From Thermoplasmata archaeon (GTDB taxonomy: Archaea > Thermoplasmatota > Thermoplasmata > Lutacidiplasmatales > UBA184), in NCBI GenBank assembly GCA_021798415.1, contig JAJZGO010000030.1, positions 1 to 16,133 of the forward strand: 16,133 nt of DNA, read 5' to 3'. Both the position numbers and the translations under genes were made by a program. The notes below the pieces were generated by a model. It worked only from the letters and a program-made list of their open reading frames with translations. It did not search any database and was not told where the DNA came from. Shown piece by piece: positions 7,047 through 14,949 of the stretch. Position 1 is the stretch's first letter; each line of letters opens with the position of its first letter.

Positions 7047-8519
7047 ATGGAATCGAAGTCTCCCGCCTCGACGGGCCGCCCGAACCTCCTCTTTGTCATC
7101 ATCGACGCGGCCCGCGCCCAAAGCGTACGGGCCGCCGGGGCCGAGCAGCCGGCCGAGACTCCGGTGATCGACCGCCTCGTAGGGGGCGGCGCGACCGTGT
7201 TCCACCGGATGATCGCTCCCGCGAACTGGACGATTCCGGCCCACATGTCGTTCTTCACGGGCACCTACCCGAGTTCGCACGGTCTCCGTTCGTTCGTGAA
7301 GGGGGCTCCCCCCTTCGAGACCGTCGCCTCCTGGCTGAACCGGCGAGGGTATGCGACGGGGCTGTTCACCGAGCAGCTCCACCTGGTCTCGGGGTACGGG
7401 CTCGAGGAGGGGTTCGAGGTCCAGAAGGCGACCCGGATCATGGCGTCGAACGACGACCGGAGCCCGTTCCACCGGCTTTTCGGCCGCCGCAAGGTCCTCT
7501 ACTCCTCCTCGCTGCGCGATGCGGTTCGTGCGATCCCCCCGCTCGTTTTCCCCGTCAACGCCCTCAACTTTCCCTCGGAGGTCGCCTTCAAGGCCGAGCG
7601 GACCACCGACCTCGTCCCGCGGGAGTTCCGTCGCTGGGTCGAGACTCGCGACCGAGGTCGGCCATTCTTCGCGTTCGTCAACCTCGTGGACTGCCACGAA
7701 CCGTACCCCGAGATCGACGGGATCCCCGGCCTCTCGTTCTGGCACCGGTGGTACGCTCGTACCGGTCGGTACTACCTCCTCGCCATCCCCGAGCTCCAGC
7801 GCCGAATGCCCTGGTCGGCGCTCGAGAGGGCGTACCGGGAGACGCTCCGCCGGGCGGACGCGAAGTTCGGGAAGCTCCTGGACGCGCTCGGGGAGGTCGG
7901 GGAGCTCGACCGGACCCTGACGATCGTCGCCTCCGACCACGGCCAGTCGTTCGGCGAGGGAGGGAACGTCTACCACGGGTGTGGGGCCACGGAATCGATC
8001 ACGCGGGTGCCGACCGTCGTGGCGCCTCCCCGCGGGATGACGTTGCCACGCTCGGTCGACGCCTGGGTCAGCCTGACCGAAGTCTCGGGCTGGCTGCGGG
8101 CGGCGGCGAGCGGTCGCGTCCCGTTCGACCGAGAGGGCCGGGCCCCGTTCCCGTTCGTCCCGCAGAGCCGGGAGACCGGCGTCGTCTATTTCGAGGGCGG
8201 ACCCGCCTCCGACCAGAACCGGTCCCTGCGCGGCGTGAGGCTGGACCTCCCGTGGAACCACCGCCTCGTGGCGGCCTATCTCGACGAGTCGAAGTTCGTC
8301 CTCGACCTCGTCACGGGCGAGGTCGACGAGTGGCACTACCCGGTCGACCCGGACGTGGAGCCGCCCGTACGACATGTCGGTCCGGAGGCGAAGGCGATCC
8401 GGGAGAAGGTCTTCGGGCCGTACGAGCGCCTCGAGGCGGAGCGACAGCGGACCCGGGGCTCGGCACCCGTGGTCGAAGCCGCGCTCGACGACCAGATGCG
8501 CTCCTGGGGGTACGAGTGA
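7047..8519 (+). CDS. Alkaline-phosphatase-superfamily (sulfatase-like) hydrolase/transferase, copy 1
   Basis: 490 residues with the AlkP-superfamily core: LLFVIIDAAR (metal Asp20), ANWTIPAHMSFFTG with Thr62 in the nucleophile position, VDCHEPY (His217), SDHGQSFGEGG (Asp297, His298), and His310 before the RVP segment. The C-terminus ends RSWGYE, like the neighbour's RSWGYD. In true sulfatases the nucleophile position is the formylglycine Cys of C-x-P-x-R; here it is T-x-P-x-H. A phosphodiesterase, phosphatase or phosphotransferase is therefore more likely than a sulfatase, though many databases would label it sulfatase. No signal peptide or membrane span is visible, so it should be cytoplasmic or peripheral. 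The ATG at 7047 is the natural start just before the first core strand. It is followed after 181 bases by a second member of the family and then a flippase, which suggests action on a lipid-linked or soluble glycan intermediate (inference). Confidence 0.85.
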   Translation: MESKSPASTGRPNLLFVIIDAARAQSVRAAGAEQPAETPVIDRLVGGGATVFHRMIAPANWTIPAHMSFFTGTYPSSHGLRSFVKGAPPFETVASWLNRRGYATGLFTEQLHLVSGYGLEEGFEVQKATRIMASNDDRSPFHRLFGRRKVLYSSSLRDAVRAIPPLVFPVNALNFPSEVAFKAERTTDLVPREFRRWVETRDRGRPFFAFVNLVDCHEPYPEIDGIPGLSFWHRWYARTGRYYLLAIPELQRRMPWSALERAYRETLRRADAKFGKLLDALGEVGELDRTLTIVASDHGQSFGEGGNVYHGCGATESITRVPTVVAPPRGMTLPRSVDAWVSLTEVSGWLRAAASGRVPFDREGRAPFPFVPQSRETGVVYFEGGPASDQNRSLRGVRLDLPWNHRLVAAYLDESKFVLDLVTGEVDEWHYPVDPDVEPPVRHVGPEAKAIREKVFGPYERLEAERQRTRGSAPVVEAALDDQMRSWGYE

Positions 8520-8700
8520 CGGCGCCCGCGGGCCCCCCTTCGATGACGTCCTCCCCGCCCGATGTCCGGGCCCGGCTCGCGTGCGGCCGGACGCGAGTGG
8601 GCCCCCCTCTCGACCCGGCCGCGAGCCACGGGGCGGCGCCCTCAAGGATGCGCAAGGATTATCTGCCCTCCCCCGCCGCCGGATAACCTTCCGGGAACGA
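8520..8700. other. Gap between the two AlkP-superfamily genes
   Basis: 181 GC-rich bases with no supported coding frame. The right end holds a promoter candidate for the second gene. No terminator-like T-run is visible after the stop at 8519, so read-through is possible. Confidence 0.5.
8657..8665 (+). promoter_or_regulatory. A-box candidate for the 8701 gene
   Basis: GGATTATCT lies about 41 bases before the ATG at 8701. It predicts a start near 8686 and a leader of about 15 bases. No strong Shine-Dalgarno sequence is visible (GGGAACGA only). Confidence 0.4.
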
Positions 8701-10104
8701 ATGCCGAAGAACCTCGTGGTCATCGTTCTCGACACGCTCCGGCACGAACGGTGGTTCCCGGGCCTCGAGGACGGGACCGCGATGCCGTTCCTCCGCCGGC
8801 TCTTCGCGGAAGGGGTCGAGTTCCCGAACGCGATCGCGAGCTCGTGCTGGACGCCGCCGTCCCATGTCAGCCTGCTTTCGGGGACGGACCCCTGGCAGAC
8901 GCACTTCCACATCGCCTCCCGGAGCGCCGACGTACCGAGCGCCCCGTTCCTCGCCGAGCTTTGGCGTCGCCGGGGCGGGGAGAGCGTGGCGTTCTCGGCG
9001 AACTGGCTGGTCGCCCCCGAGGTCGGCACGGCCCGCGGGTACGACGAGTTCAACCCCGGGCTCCCGACCTGGCTCTCGACGCTCGTGCTCCAGGGGATCC
9101 AGGTCGTCGGCTACGAGCAGTTCCTCTTCGACCGCATCGGTCGGATGGCCGCTGGGGCGCCTACCGGGCCGGGCCGTCTCCTCGACCGGATGCTTCAGTT
9201 CGGCGGGACCGCCGCCCACCGCGTCGTCCGACCGCTCTACTCCGGTGAGCAGGTCGTCCGGTCGGTCCGCCAGCACCTCAAGTCACGGACCTCGACGGCT
9301 CCCCTCCACTTGTTCGTCAACCTGATGGAGATGCACGAGCCCTACCCGACGCCCCGGGGCCGCGTGCGGCCGGGCCTCGACCTCACGTACCTTCCCTCGG
9401 TCAATCTCGCGCGGCACACCCAGGCGCTCGCCCGTTGGGGCGAGGGCCTCGAGATGATGCAGCCGTACCGGGACGCCGGGCGTCGGCTGGACGGGGCGCT
9501 CGAGCAACTTTTCAAGACCCTCCGGGCGGCGGGCGTGCTGGACGATGCGGCCGTACTGGTGACGAGCGACCACGGACAGGCCCTCGGGGAGCATCGCGGG
9601 GCGTTCGGGCACGCGTTCTTCCTCTACGACGAGCTCGTGCGGATCCCGGCGGCGTACCTGGAGTTCCGGGGCGGTCGGGCGACGCTCGCTCCGCCCCGGA
9701 ACGATGCGTGGATCGACCTCCGCCACCTGTTCGACCTCGTCGTCGCCCGCGGGGTCGAGGGCAGCGGCGACCCGCTCGACCGGATCCTGGCGGGGAGCGT
9801 GGACCGGCGCGGTCCCGCGTCCGCGTTCTACGAAGGTCCGCCGCCCCACCCGCCGCGCGGCTTTCTGCTCTCGGCGCCGGTCTCGAGCTACCACCGGGCG
9901 ATCCGGGTCTTCGGACCGCAGGGGAGTTGCTCCCTCGACGACGCGGGGCGGCCTCTCGACCTCGACGGGGCCGACGTCCCGACACCGGACGCGCTGGTCT
10001 CGTACGCGGAGAAGGCGGTCGGGGCGGCCCGGGCGAGCGCGGACGTCCAGGGCCGACGCGACCCCGAGGTCGACCGTCGCCTGCGCAGCTGGGGGTACGA
10101 CTGA
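8701..10104 (+). CDS. Alkaline-phosphatase-superfamily (sulfatase-like) hydrolase/transferase, copy 2
   Basis: 467 residues from the ATG at 8701, which lies directly before the first core strand (PKNLVVIVLDTLR, metal Asp11). Longer in-frame starts would run through the preceding gene. Further core motifs are SCWTPPSHVSLLSG (Thr51 in the nucleophile position, His55), LMEMHEPYP, TSDHGQALGEH (Asp290, His291) and FGHAFFLYDELVRIP (His304). The order and the C-terminal RSWGYD match the protein at 7047-8519, but the middle and C-terminal regions differ strongly, so the two are not recent duplicates. As in copy 1, Thr replaces the sulfatase Cys and there is no signal peptide. The gene overlaps the flippase gene by one base (TGATG), so the two are likely translated together, tying this enzyme to glycan export. 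The exact substrate is unknown. Confidence 0.85.
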   Translation: MPKNLVVIVLDTLRHERWFPGLEDGTAMPFLRRLFAEGVEFPNAIASSCWTPPSHVSLLSGTDPWQTHFHIASRSADVPSAPFLAELWRRRGGESVAFSANWLVAPEVGTARGYDEFNPGLPTWLSTLVLQGIQVVGYEQFLFDRIGRMAAGAPTGPGRLLDRMLQFGGTAAHRVVRPLYSGEQVVRSVRQHLKSRTSTAPLHLFVNLMEMHEPYPTPRGRVRPGLDLTYLPSVNLARHTQALARWGEGLEMMQPYRDAGRRLDGALEQLFKTLRAAGVLDDAAVLVTSDHGQALGEHRGAFGHAFFLYDELVRIPAAYLEFRGGRATLAPPRNDAWIDLRHLFDLVVARGVEGSGDPLDRILAGSVDRRGPASAFYEGPPPHPPRGFLLSAPVSSYHRAIRVFGPQGSCSLDDAGRPLDLDGADVPTPDALVSYAEKAVGAARASADVQGRRDPEVDRRLRSWGYD

Positions 10105-11696
10105 TGGACGAGGGGCCATTGGCCCGAGGGGGTCCGACCGTCGGCCCGTCGAGCAACGGCCCGGACCCGTTCGCCCGCTCCGTGCGGTCGATCGCGAAGG
10201 GGACGACGATCGGACTCGTCGGTACCCTCAGCTTCTACGTGTTCACGTTCATCTCGCGGGTGGTCATCGCCCGGACGTATACCCAGGCGCACTGGGGAGA
10301 GTTCAACGTCGGGGTCTCCCTCGTCGGTCTTCTTTCGACGGTCTCCCTCCTCGGGTTCCAGCAGGCGTTGGCCCGTGAGCTCTCGTTCGAGTCCGACCCC
10401 GAAGAGCGGCAAGCGATCGTCGGTGGGACGATCCTCGTCGCGATCGCCCTCGGAGCGATCACGAGCGCGGCGATGTACTTCGACGCGGGGTTCTTCGCGT
10501 CCCTGTTCCACGACCCGGCGCTCGTGCCGGTCTTCGAGATCCTCGCGCTCTCGGTCGGGTTCAACATCGTCGCCGCGGTCCTCGCCTCGATCCACCAGGG
10601 ATTCCAGAACGTCCTCCCGAACGCCGCCTTCGTCCTGATCGCGAACCCGGCCCTGTTCGTCGGGGTCCTTCTGATCGCCCTCTTCGCCAACTCGGGGTTC
10701 AACGGACTCGTACTGGCCTACACGGCGTCCTGGATGATCACGACCGTGGCGCTCGGAGCGTACACGATCGTCCGGCTGCCCCGGCATCTCCCCGGCTTCT
10801 CGTGGCCCCGTCGGTTGCCCCGCAGCCGGTTCTGGCACCTCGCCATCTCGCTGTGGGGCGTGAACTCGCTCGCGTACGTGACCGCCTACTTCGACACCCT
10901 GTATCTCGCCGCCCACTACCCGGCGACCACCGTCGGGCTCTATTCGGCCGCGATGACCCTCGCGCGCGTCTTCCTTCTCGCCAACGGGGTCACGACCTTC
11001 ATCTTCCTCCCGGTCGTCGCCGGGCTCCACCGCGACGGTCAGTTCGATACGATCCGCCGGGTCTTCGTCGCGCTGAATCGTTGGGTCGTCACGGTCACGC
11101 TCCCGTTGTTCCTCCTTTTCGTGCTCGACCCGTCCCTCTCGATCCGCGCGGTCTTCGGGCGACCGTTCGTCGACGCGAGCCTGCCGCTCGTCATCCTCTC
11201 GGTCGGCGTGTTCCTCTCCGTCGCGGTCGGACCGGTGAACGCCACGATGGCCGGCCTCGGGGCGGGCCGCACGCTGCTCCTCACGACCGGGATATCGGCC
11301 GCCCTGAATCTCATCCTCAGCGTCGCGCTCATCCCGACCTACGGTGCGGTGGGCGCAGCGGTCGCCTGGTCCGTTGCTCGGGCCGCCTACCCGCTCACGG
11401 GGGCGCTCGTGCTCTACCGCGAGCACAGGATCACCGTCTGGCGGAGCACGTTCTACCGGCCGCTCGCGGTCGCGCTCGCGGCCGGGGTCCCGATCTTCGC
11501 CGCCGCGAACCTCGTCTTCCTCCCGTTCTGGGCGGTCGTCCCGCTCTACTTCCTCGGAGCCGCCCTGTTCGTGGGGGCGGTCCTCGGGACCCGGGCGGTC
11601 GACCCGGGGGACCTTCTGCTCCTCTCGGGCGTCGAGCGGGTCCTCGGCCGGCCGATCCCGTGGCTGCGCCGGCTCTTCGTCTCCGCACAAGCCTGA
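10104..11696 (+). CDS. Polysaccharide flippase, Wzx/PST type (MATE/MVF superfamily)
   Basis: 530 residues with a hydrophilic N-terminus of about 30 residues, then about a dozen or more hydrophobic spans starting at GTTIGLVGTLSFYVFTF. The pattern SRVVIARTYTQAHWGEFNVG resembles the first two spans of O-antigen/lipid-linked oligosaccharide flippases, and so does LIPTYGAVGAAVAWSVARA near the C-terminus. The predicted role is moving a lipid-linked glycan from the cytoplasmic to the outer face of the membrane, for surface polysaccharide or N-glycan. The ATG at 10104 overlaps the stop of the upstream AlkP-superfamily gene (TGATG), implying translational coupling. A longer upstream open frame (to 9435) is Arg/Gly-rich and antagonistic to the real coding frame there, so it is discarded. 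No polymerase or glycosyltransferase is adjacent. Lipid and sugar specificity cannot be read from the sequence. Confidence 0.88.
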   Translation: MDEGPLARGGPTVGPSSNGPDPFARSVRSIAKGTTIGLVGTLSFYVFTFISRVVIARTYTQAHWGEFNVGVSLVGLLSTVSLLGFQQALARELSFESDPEERQAIVGGTILVAIALGAITSAAMYFDAGFFASLFHDPALVPVFEILALSVGFNIVAAVLASIHQGFQNVLPNAAFVLIANPALFVGVLLIALFANSGFNGLVLAYTASWMITTVALGAYTIVRLPRHLPGFSWPRRLPRSRFWHLAISLWGVNSLAYVTAYFDTLYLAAHYPATTVGLYSAAMTLARVFLLANGVTTFIFLPVVAGLHRDGQFDTIRRVFVALNRWVVTVTLPLFLLFVLDPSLSIRAVFGRPFVDASLPLVILSVGVFLSVAVGPVNATMAGLGAGRTLLLTTGISAALNLILSVALIPTYGAVGAAVAWSVARAAYPLTGALVLYREHRITVWRSTFYRPLAVALAAGVPIFAAANLVFLPFWAVVPLYFLGAALFVGAVLGTRAVDPGDLLLLSGVERVLGRPIPWLRRLFVSAQA

Positions 11697-11807
11697 CCGA
11701 CCCGCTCGGGCGACGACGGTCCGCGCACCGAGGAGCCGAGAGCCGGCCCGGTGGTCCTTCGGCGCGGCGAGGGGCCGCCGGGTCCGGGCCCGGTCGCCGA
11801 GGCCACC

Positions 11808-11816
11808 TCTAATAAC
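11808..11816 (+). promoter_or_regulatory. A-box for the 11838 glycosidase
   Basis: TCTAATAAC is an A+T-rich island in a very GC-rich stretch, centred about 26 bases before the GTG at 11838. This is the spacing of a leaderless archaeal message. Confidence 0.55.
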
Positions 11817-11837
11817 GAAGCAGGCGCATGCTCGCAC

Positions 11838-13442
11838 GTGCGGCTCGACCGCTCGCGCACCGTCATCGCCCTCCTCGTGGTGGCGATCGTGATCTCGGGA
11901 GCGCTCGTGACGTGGGGCTACTACACCAACCCCCGGCGACCGGCGACCCCTTCCTACCCGACGACGACCGCCGAGCTGACCCCCACGGCCGGCGCCATCC
12001 CCCGGACCCTCGGCGCGGACTTCCTCGGCATCAACCTCCGCGCCACGTTCGCGATGCAGGGGGCTCAGGGCTCGGCGGTCGCGGCGTCGGGCGTCCACCT
12101 CGTCCGATGGCCCGGCGGAGACCTGGGCGACCGCCTCGACCCTCTCGCCCTCAACGGTACCGGCCTCGTCTACGGGGGCCCGGGCGCGCCGTTGCCGCCG
12201 GCGACCACCGCCGCCGAGTTCGTGGCGTGGTGCAAGAGCGTGAGCTGTTCGGCGATCGTCACGCTGCCGGGGGAGATCGACAACCCGTCGTTCGCGTCCC
12301 AGGAGGTCGGCTACTTCGTCCAGACGCTCGCCTTCCGCCCGGCGTACTGGGAGGTGGGGAACGAGCCCGACCTCTGGACGCACTTCGGGGTCGCGTGGGC
12401 CGACTGGGCCCCGGGGCAGACCCTCGGGACGGACCCGACGCAGTACGCGCAGGAGGTGGCGAGCTACATCTCCGCGATCCGCTCCGTCGACCCCACGACC
12501 CCGATCATCGGCCTGCCGGGGGTGGGGGTGGGGGGATTCGGGGAGGAGTCGTGGGTCCAGGCCACCGTGCAGGCGAACGGACCGAACCTGAGCGCCGTCG
12601 CGATCCACGTCTACCCGATCGCCGCGAACCTCACCGGGGTAGGGCTCGCGGAGCTCTTTGGCGACCTCAACAACTCGAACGGGATCCCGAGCCGGGTCGC
12701 CGCGGCCGAGGCCACGGTCGCCGCGACCTGCGCGAGCTGCAGGCTGCAGGTCCTGATCGAGGAAGCCGGCGTCGCCTCCGGCGCGACGGCCAACACTTCG
12801 GCCGGGTTCCCCTGGGTCACTTTCGAGGCGGCCGAGCTCGTCCAGGCGATCGAATCGGGGTCCGGGGGCCTCGCGTACTGGGCGGCGCAAGGGTCGTACC
12901 CGGGAGCCTGGCTTTCGTCGAACGGAGCCGTCCAGCCGACCTACACCCTGGTCGCCTCCCTGTTGAACCCGCTCCCCGCCACCTGGGAGCCGACCACCCT
13001 CTCGTCGACCCTGGGTGGGCTCTACGCGGTGGGGCTCGGCGGGAGCGCGAGCGCTCCCTCCGTCGTGGTCTTCGTGAACGCGAACGCGACGTGGGCCGTC
13101 CGGGCGAACCTCACCGGGCTCGTGGGGTACGCCCCGTCCGGCGCCGCCGTGACCTGGTCGAACTCGACCTCCGCTCCGGTCGCGACCTCCCCCATGATCG
13201 GCACGACGGACACGTGGTTCGTGCCCCCCGATGGCCTCCTCGCCTGGAGGGCCGTCCCCGCGTTGCCGACGGCCGCCTCCCACGCCCTCGGTGCCCCCGC
13301 TCCGGCCGCCGGGCCGATCGCGCTGTCCACGGGAGCGGCGGCCCGGGGCGGGTCGTGGAGTTCGGCCGGACCGGCGGACGGCAGCGCCGGGGGCTTCGCG
13401 ATGGCCCGACCGCTCGCGGCTAGCACGCCAGGGCGAAGTTGA
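11838..13442 (+). CDS. Secreted or anchored clan GH-A-like glycosidase, paralogue of 1146-3425
   Basis: 534 residues from the GTG at 11838. The start is chosen because the hydrophobic anchor (about 8-28) begins seven residues later and an A-box sits about 26 bases upstream; the ATG at 11828 is in another frame. The catalytic region parallels the first glycosidase: HLVRWPGGDLGDR (88-99), Cys132/Cys137, YWEVGNEPDLW with acid/base Glu176, GPNLSAVAIHVY (248-259), Cys298/Cys301, IEEAG with nucleophile Glu309, and GSYPGAW. Unlike the first copy it has no polyproline hinge, no Ig-like repeats and no C-terminal span. After a beta-rich region (about 385-470) it ends in an Ala/Gly/Ser-rich tail. The gene has its own promoter after the flippase gene. 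Its last 23 bases overlap the 3' end of the convergent phosphoesterase gene. Likely an extracellular glycan hydrolase with unknown substrate. Confidence 0.85.
   Translation: MRLDRSRTVIALLVVAIVISGALVTWGYYTNPRRPATPSYPTTTAELTPTAGAIPRTLGADFLGINLRATFAMQGAQGSAVAASGVHLVRWPGGDLGDRLDPLALNGTGLVYGGPGAPLPPATTAAEFVAWCKSVSCSAIVTLPGEIDNPSFASQEVGYFVQTLAFRPAYWEVGNEPDLWTHFGVAWADWAPGQTLGTDPTQYAQEVASYISAIRSVDPTTPIIGLPGVGVGGFGEESWVQATVQANGPNLSAVAIHVYPIAANLTGVGLAELFGDLNNSNGIPSRVAAAEATVAATCASCRLQVLIEEAGVASGATANTSAGFPWVTFEAAELVQAIESGSGGLAYWAAQGSYPGAWLSSNGAVQPTYTLVASLLNPLPATWEPTTLSSTLGGLYAVGLGGSASAPSVVVFVNANATWAVRANLTGLVGYAPSGAAVTWSNSTSAPVATSPMIGTTDTWFVPPDGLLAWRAVPALPTAASHALGAPAPAAGPIALSTGAAARGGSWSSAGPADGSAGGFAMARPLAASTPGRS
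12518..12543 (+). other. Putative intragenic G-quadruplex motif
   Basis: Four runs of four or more G separated by loops of 1, 1 and 4 bases (G5-T-G5-T-G6-ATTC-G4) lie on the coding strand of the second glycosidase, encoding part of the GLPGVGVGGFG stretch. Confidence 0.6.
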
Positions 13443-14670
13443 CGGTCGAGTTCGAGCCCGCTACGGTGAACGTCGTGGGCGGGCTCGCGCACGACCCGTC
13501 CGGTCGGGCGGCGCTCATCGCATACGTTCCGTTCGGCAGCGTGAGAGCATAGGCACCGGCGGGGTCGGTCGGGACCGCGTAGCCGCTCCCGTTCACGAAA
13601 GCGCCGACGATCGGGGCGTTCTGGAACGTCACGGTACCCTCGACCGCGTACGTCGGCGCGAAGTCGAAGAGGTCGGTCATCGGGGGTTCGATCGCCCAGT
13701 TGTCGTTGTGGTTGGTGTGGCCGAGCCCGAGCAGCCACTCGGTCGTCGTGAGGAGGTTGAAGTCGTTGTAGGTGATCTGCGAGGTGTAGCCGAGATGGGC
13801 GTACGGGCTGATCGCGACGAAGTAGACCCGTCCGTTGCCGTTCGCGGGGATCCCGCCCTCGCTCGCGTTCGAGTCGTACGTGACGAAGACCACGCTGCTC
13901 GCGAAGAGGGAGGAATTGAGGAACGGGCTCAGGAATCCGTGCAGCCAGAGGTCCGCGTAGGAGATCGAGGTGTTGTGCGCGTCGTCGTTCATGTTGGGCG
14001 TGATGAACACGTAGTTCGGGAGGGTCCCGGCGGCGACCGAGGCGTTCCAGCCCCCGAGGCCCTGCACGTGCGCCGCGCAGTACCCGGGCAGGATGTTCCC
14101 CGTGACGTAGTTGTAGAAGATGAACGGATTGTGGTCGATGTAGTACAGGCCCGAGCTCTGCAGGTCGCACGGAGCGGGCATGCTCTCCATGTAGCCCGCC
14201 CAGGTCTCGCCCGCACGGTCGACCAGCTGGGGGATCGAGATCACGCTCCCGGAATCGGCCCCGCTCGTGGCGTACATGTAGTCCGCGATCGAATTCGCGC
14301 TGATGCCGTGGAACCGATCGGCGAACGAGTACTTCTCGGCAAGGTACCGCTCGAACGTTCCGTTCTGGAGGACGAGCGAGCCGGGCTGGTTCTCGAGGAA
14401 GATGACGATCACGTGCCGGATCGGGCTGGGGAGGTTGAGCGACGGCACGGGCAAGACCGTCGTCCCTCGGTTCTGGGGGTGGCTGCGCTCGAGTTCGTAG
14501 AGCAGGACCCCTCCGAGGAGAAGGAGGGAAACGAGCACCGCGGAGAGCCGCAGGTTGAGGCTGCTCTCGGACGGCCCGCTCCGCCGGAGCCGCCGGCGCC
14601 TCGAGGTCGGGGCGCCCGCGTCCGTCGGGGGTGGGGCATCGGGTACCGTGGGGGGGGAGAGGGACGACAT
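13420..14670 (-). CDS. Membrane-anchored phosphoesterase (acid phosphatase / phospholipase C-like, PF04185 type) with C-terminal CarboxypepD_reg-like domain
   Basis: 416 residues from the ATG at 14670. A basic cytoplasmic N-terminus (RRRRLRR at 24-30) precedes one span (about 42-59), leaving the rest outside the cell. Residues about 80-335 match the phosphoesterase/acid-phosphatase family: RHVIVIFLENQPGS (84-98), ADYMYATSG (129-137), LPNYVFITPNMNDDAHN (217-233), VVFVTYDSNASEGG (260-273) and VYFVAISPYA (282-291). Residues about 343-416 (VEGTVTFQNAPIVGA to the terminal ALAC) look like a small carboxypeptidase-regulatory-like beta domain. Expected activity is phosphomonoester or phosphodiester hydrolysis at the cell surface, perhaps scavenging phosphate or trimming phospho-glycan. 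The GTG at 14697 is rejected as the start because it lies right next to the TATAT box. The gene converges on, and overlaps by 23 bases, the second glycosidase. Confidence 0.85.
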   Translation of the reverse strand: MSSLSPPTVPDAPPPTDAGAPTSRRRRLRRSGPSESSLNLRLSAVLVSLLLLGGVLLYELERSHPQNRGTTVLPVPSLNLPSPIRHVIVIFLENQPGSLVLQNGTFERYLAEKYSFADRFHGISANSIADYMYATSGADSGSVISIPQLVDRAGETWAGYMESMPAPCDLQSSGLYYIDHNPFIFYNYVTGNILPGYCAAHVQGLGGWNASVAAGTLPNYVFITPNMNDDAHNTSISYADLWLHGFLSPFLNSSLFASSVVFVTYDSNASEGGIPANGNGRVYFVAISPYAHLGYTSQITYNDFNLLTTTEWLLGLGHTNHNDNWAIEPPMTDLFDFAPTYAVEGTVTFQNAPIVGAFVNGSGYAVPTDPAGAYALTLPNGTYAMSAARPDGSCASPPTTFTVAGSNSTVNFALAC

Positions 14671-14699
14671 GCGGCGCCGGGTTCGAAGTCGAGGCACTC

Positions 14700-14707
14700 G
14701 ATATAGC
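14700..14707 (-). promoter_or_regulatory. TATA box of the phosphoesterase gene
   Basis: CTATATCG is centred about 33 bases before the ATG at 14670. It predicts transcription start near 14676 and a leader of only a few bases. Confidence 0.55.
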
Positions 14708-14949
14708 GGTTCCGAGCCCCCAAAGGATACGCGCGGGGCCCCCGGTCGATCGCGCCGTGCCGCAACCCGGGCCGGTCGGGTGGCCGGGGCCGCCCTTGCC
14801 GCGACCTCGCGCCGGTGCCATGGTCGGGCCGAAGCCCGCCGCCCCCGCCCCGGCCGCGATCGCCCGAGCCCGGGCGGCCGTGCGAGCGGGCGGGGCCGGA
14901 AGAGGCCGGATCCCCCACGCCCCGTCCCGCCGGGGCGGGCGGTTCCGAC

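Noticed and set aside
8374..8700. Upstream extension of the second AlkP-type protein
   Set aside because: It would overlap the end of the first AlkP-type gene and adds Arg/Ser/Pro-rich sequence before the natural first core strand at 8701.
6837..9053. 738-codon minus-strand frame opposite the AlkP-type genes
   Set aside because: Antisense shadow; the plus-strand frames carry the full set of AlkP-superfamily motifs.
9888..13283. 1131-codon open frame on the minus strand across the flippase and second glycosidase
   Set aside because: The translation is almost entirely Arg/Asp/Glu/Gly/Pro with no motif or hydrophobic core, and it is antisense to well-supported genes. High-GC shadow frame.
11828..13423. 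ATG-start frame overlapping the second glycosidase
   Set aside because: Begins with an ATG ten bases before the chosen GTG but in another frame; the translation is Arg/Gly-rich without motifs.
14675..14700. GGTTCGAAGTC resembling a tRNA T-loop
   Set aside because: No acceptor stem, D-arm or anticodon arm can be placed around it, and it lies in the short leader of the phosphoesterase gene.
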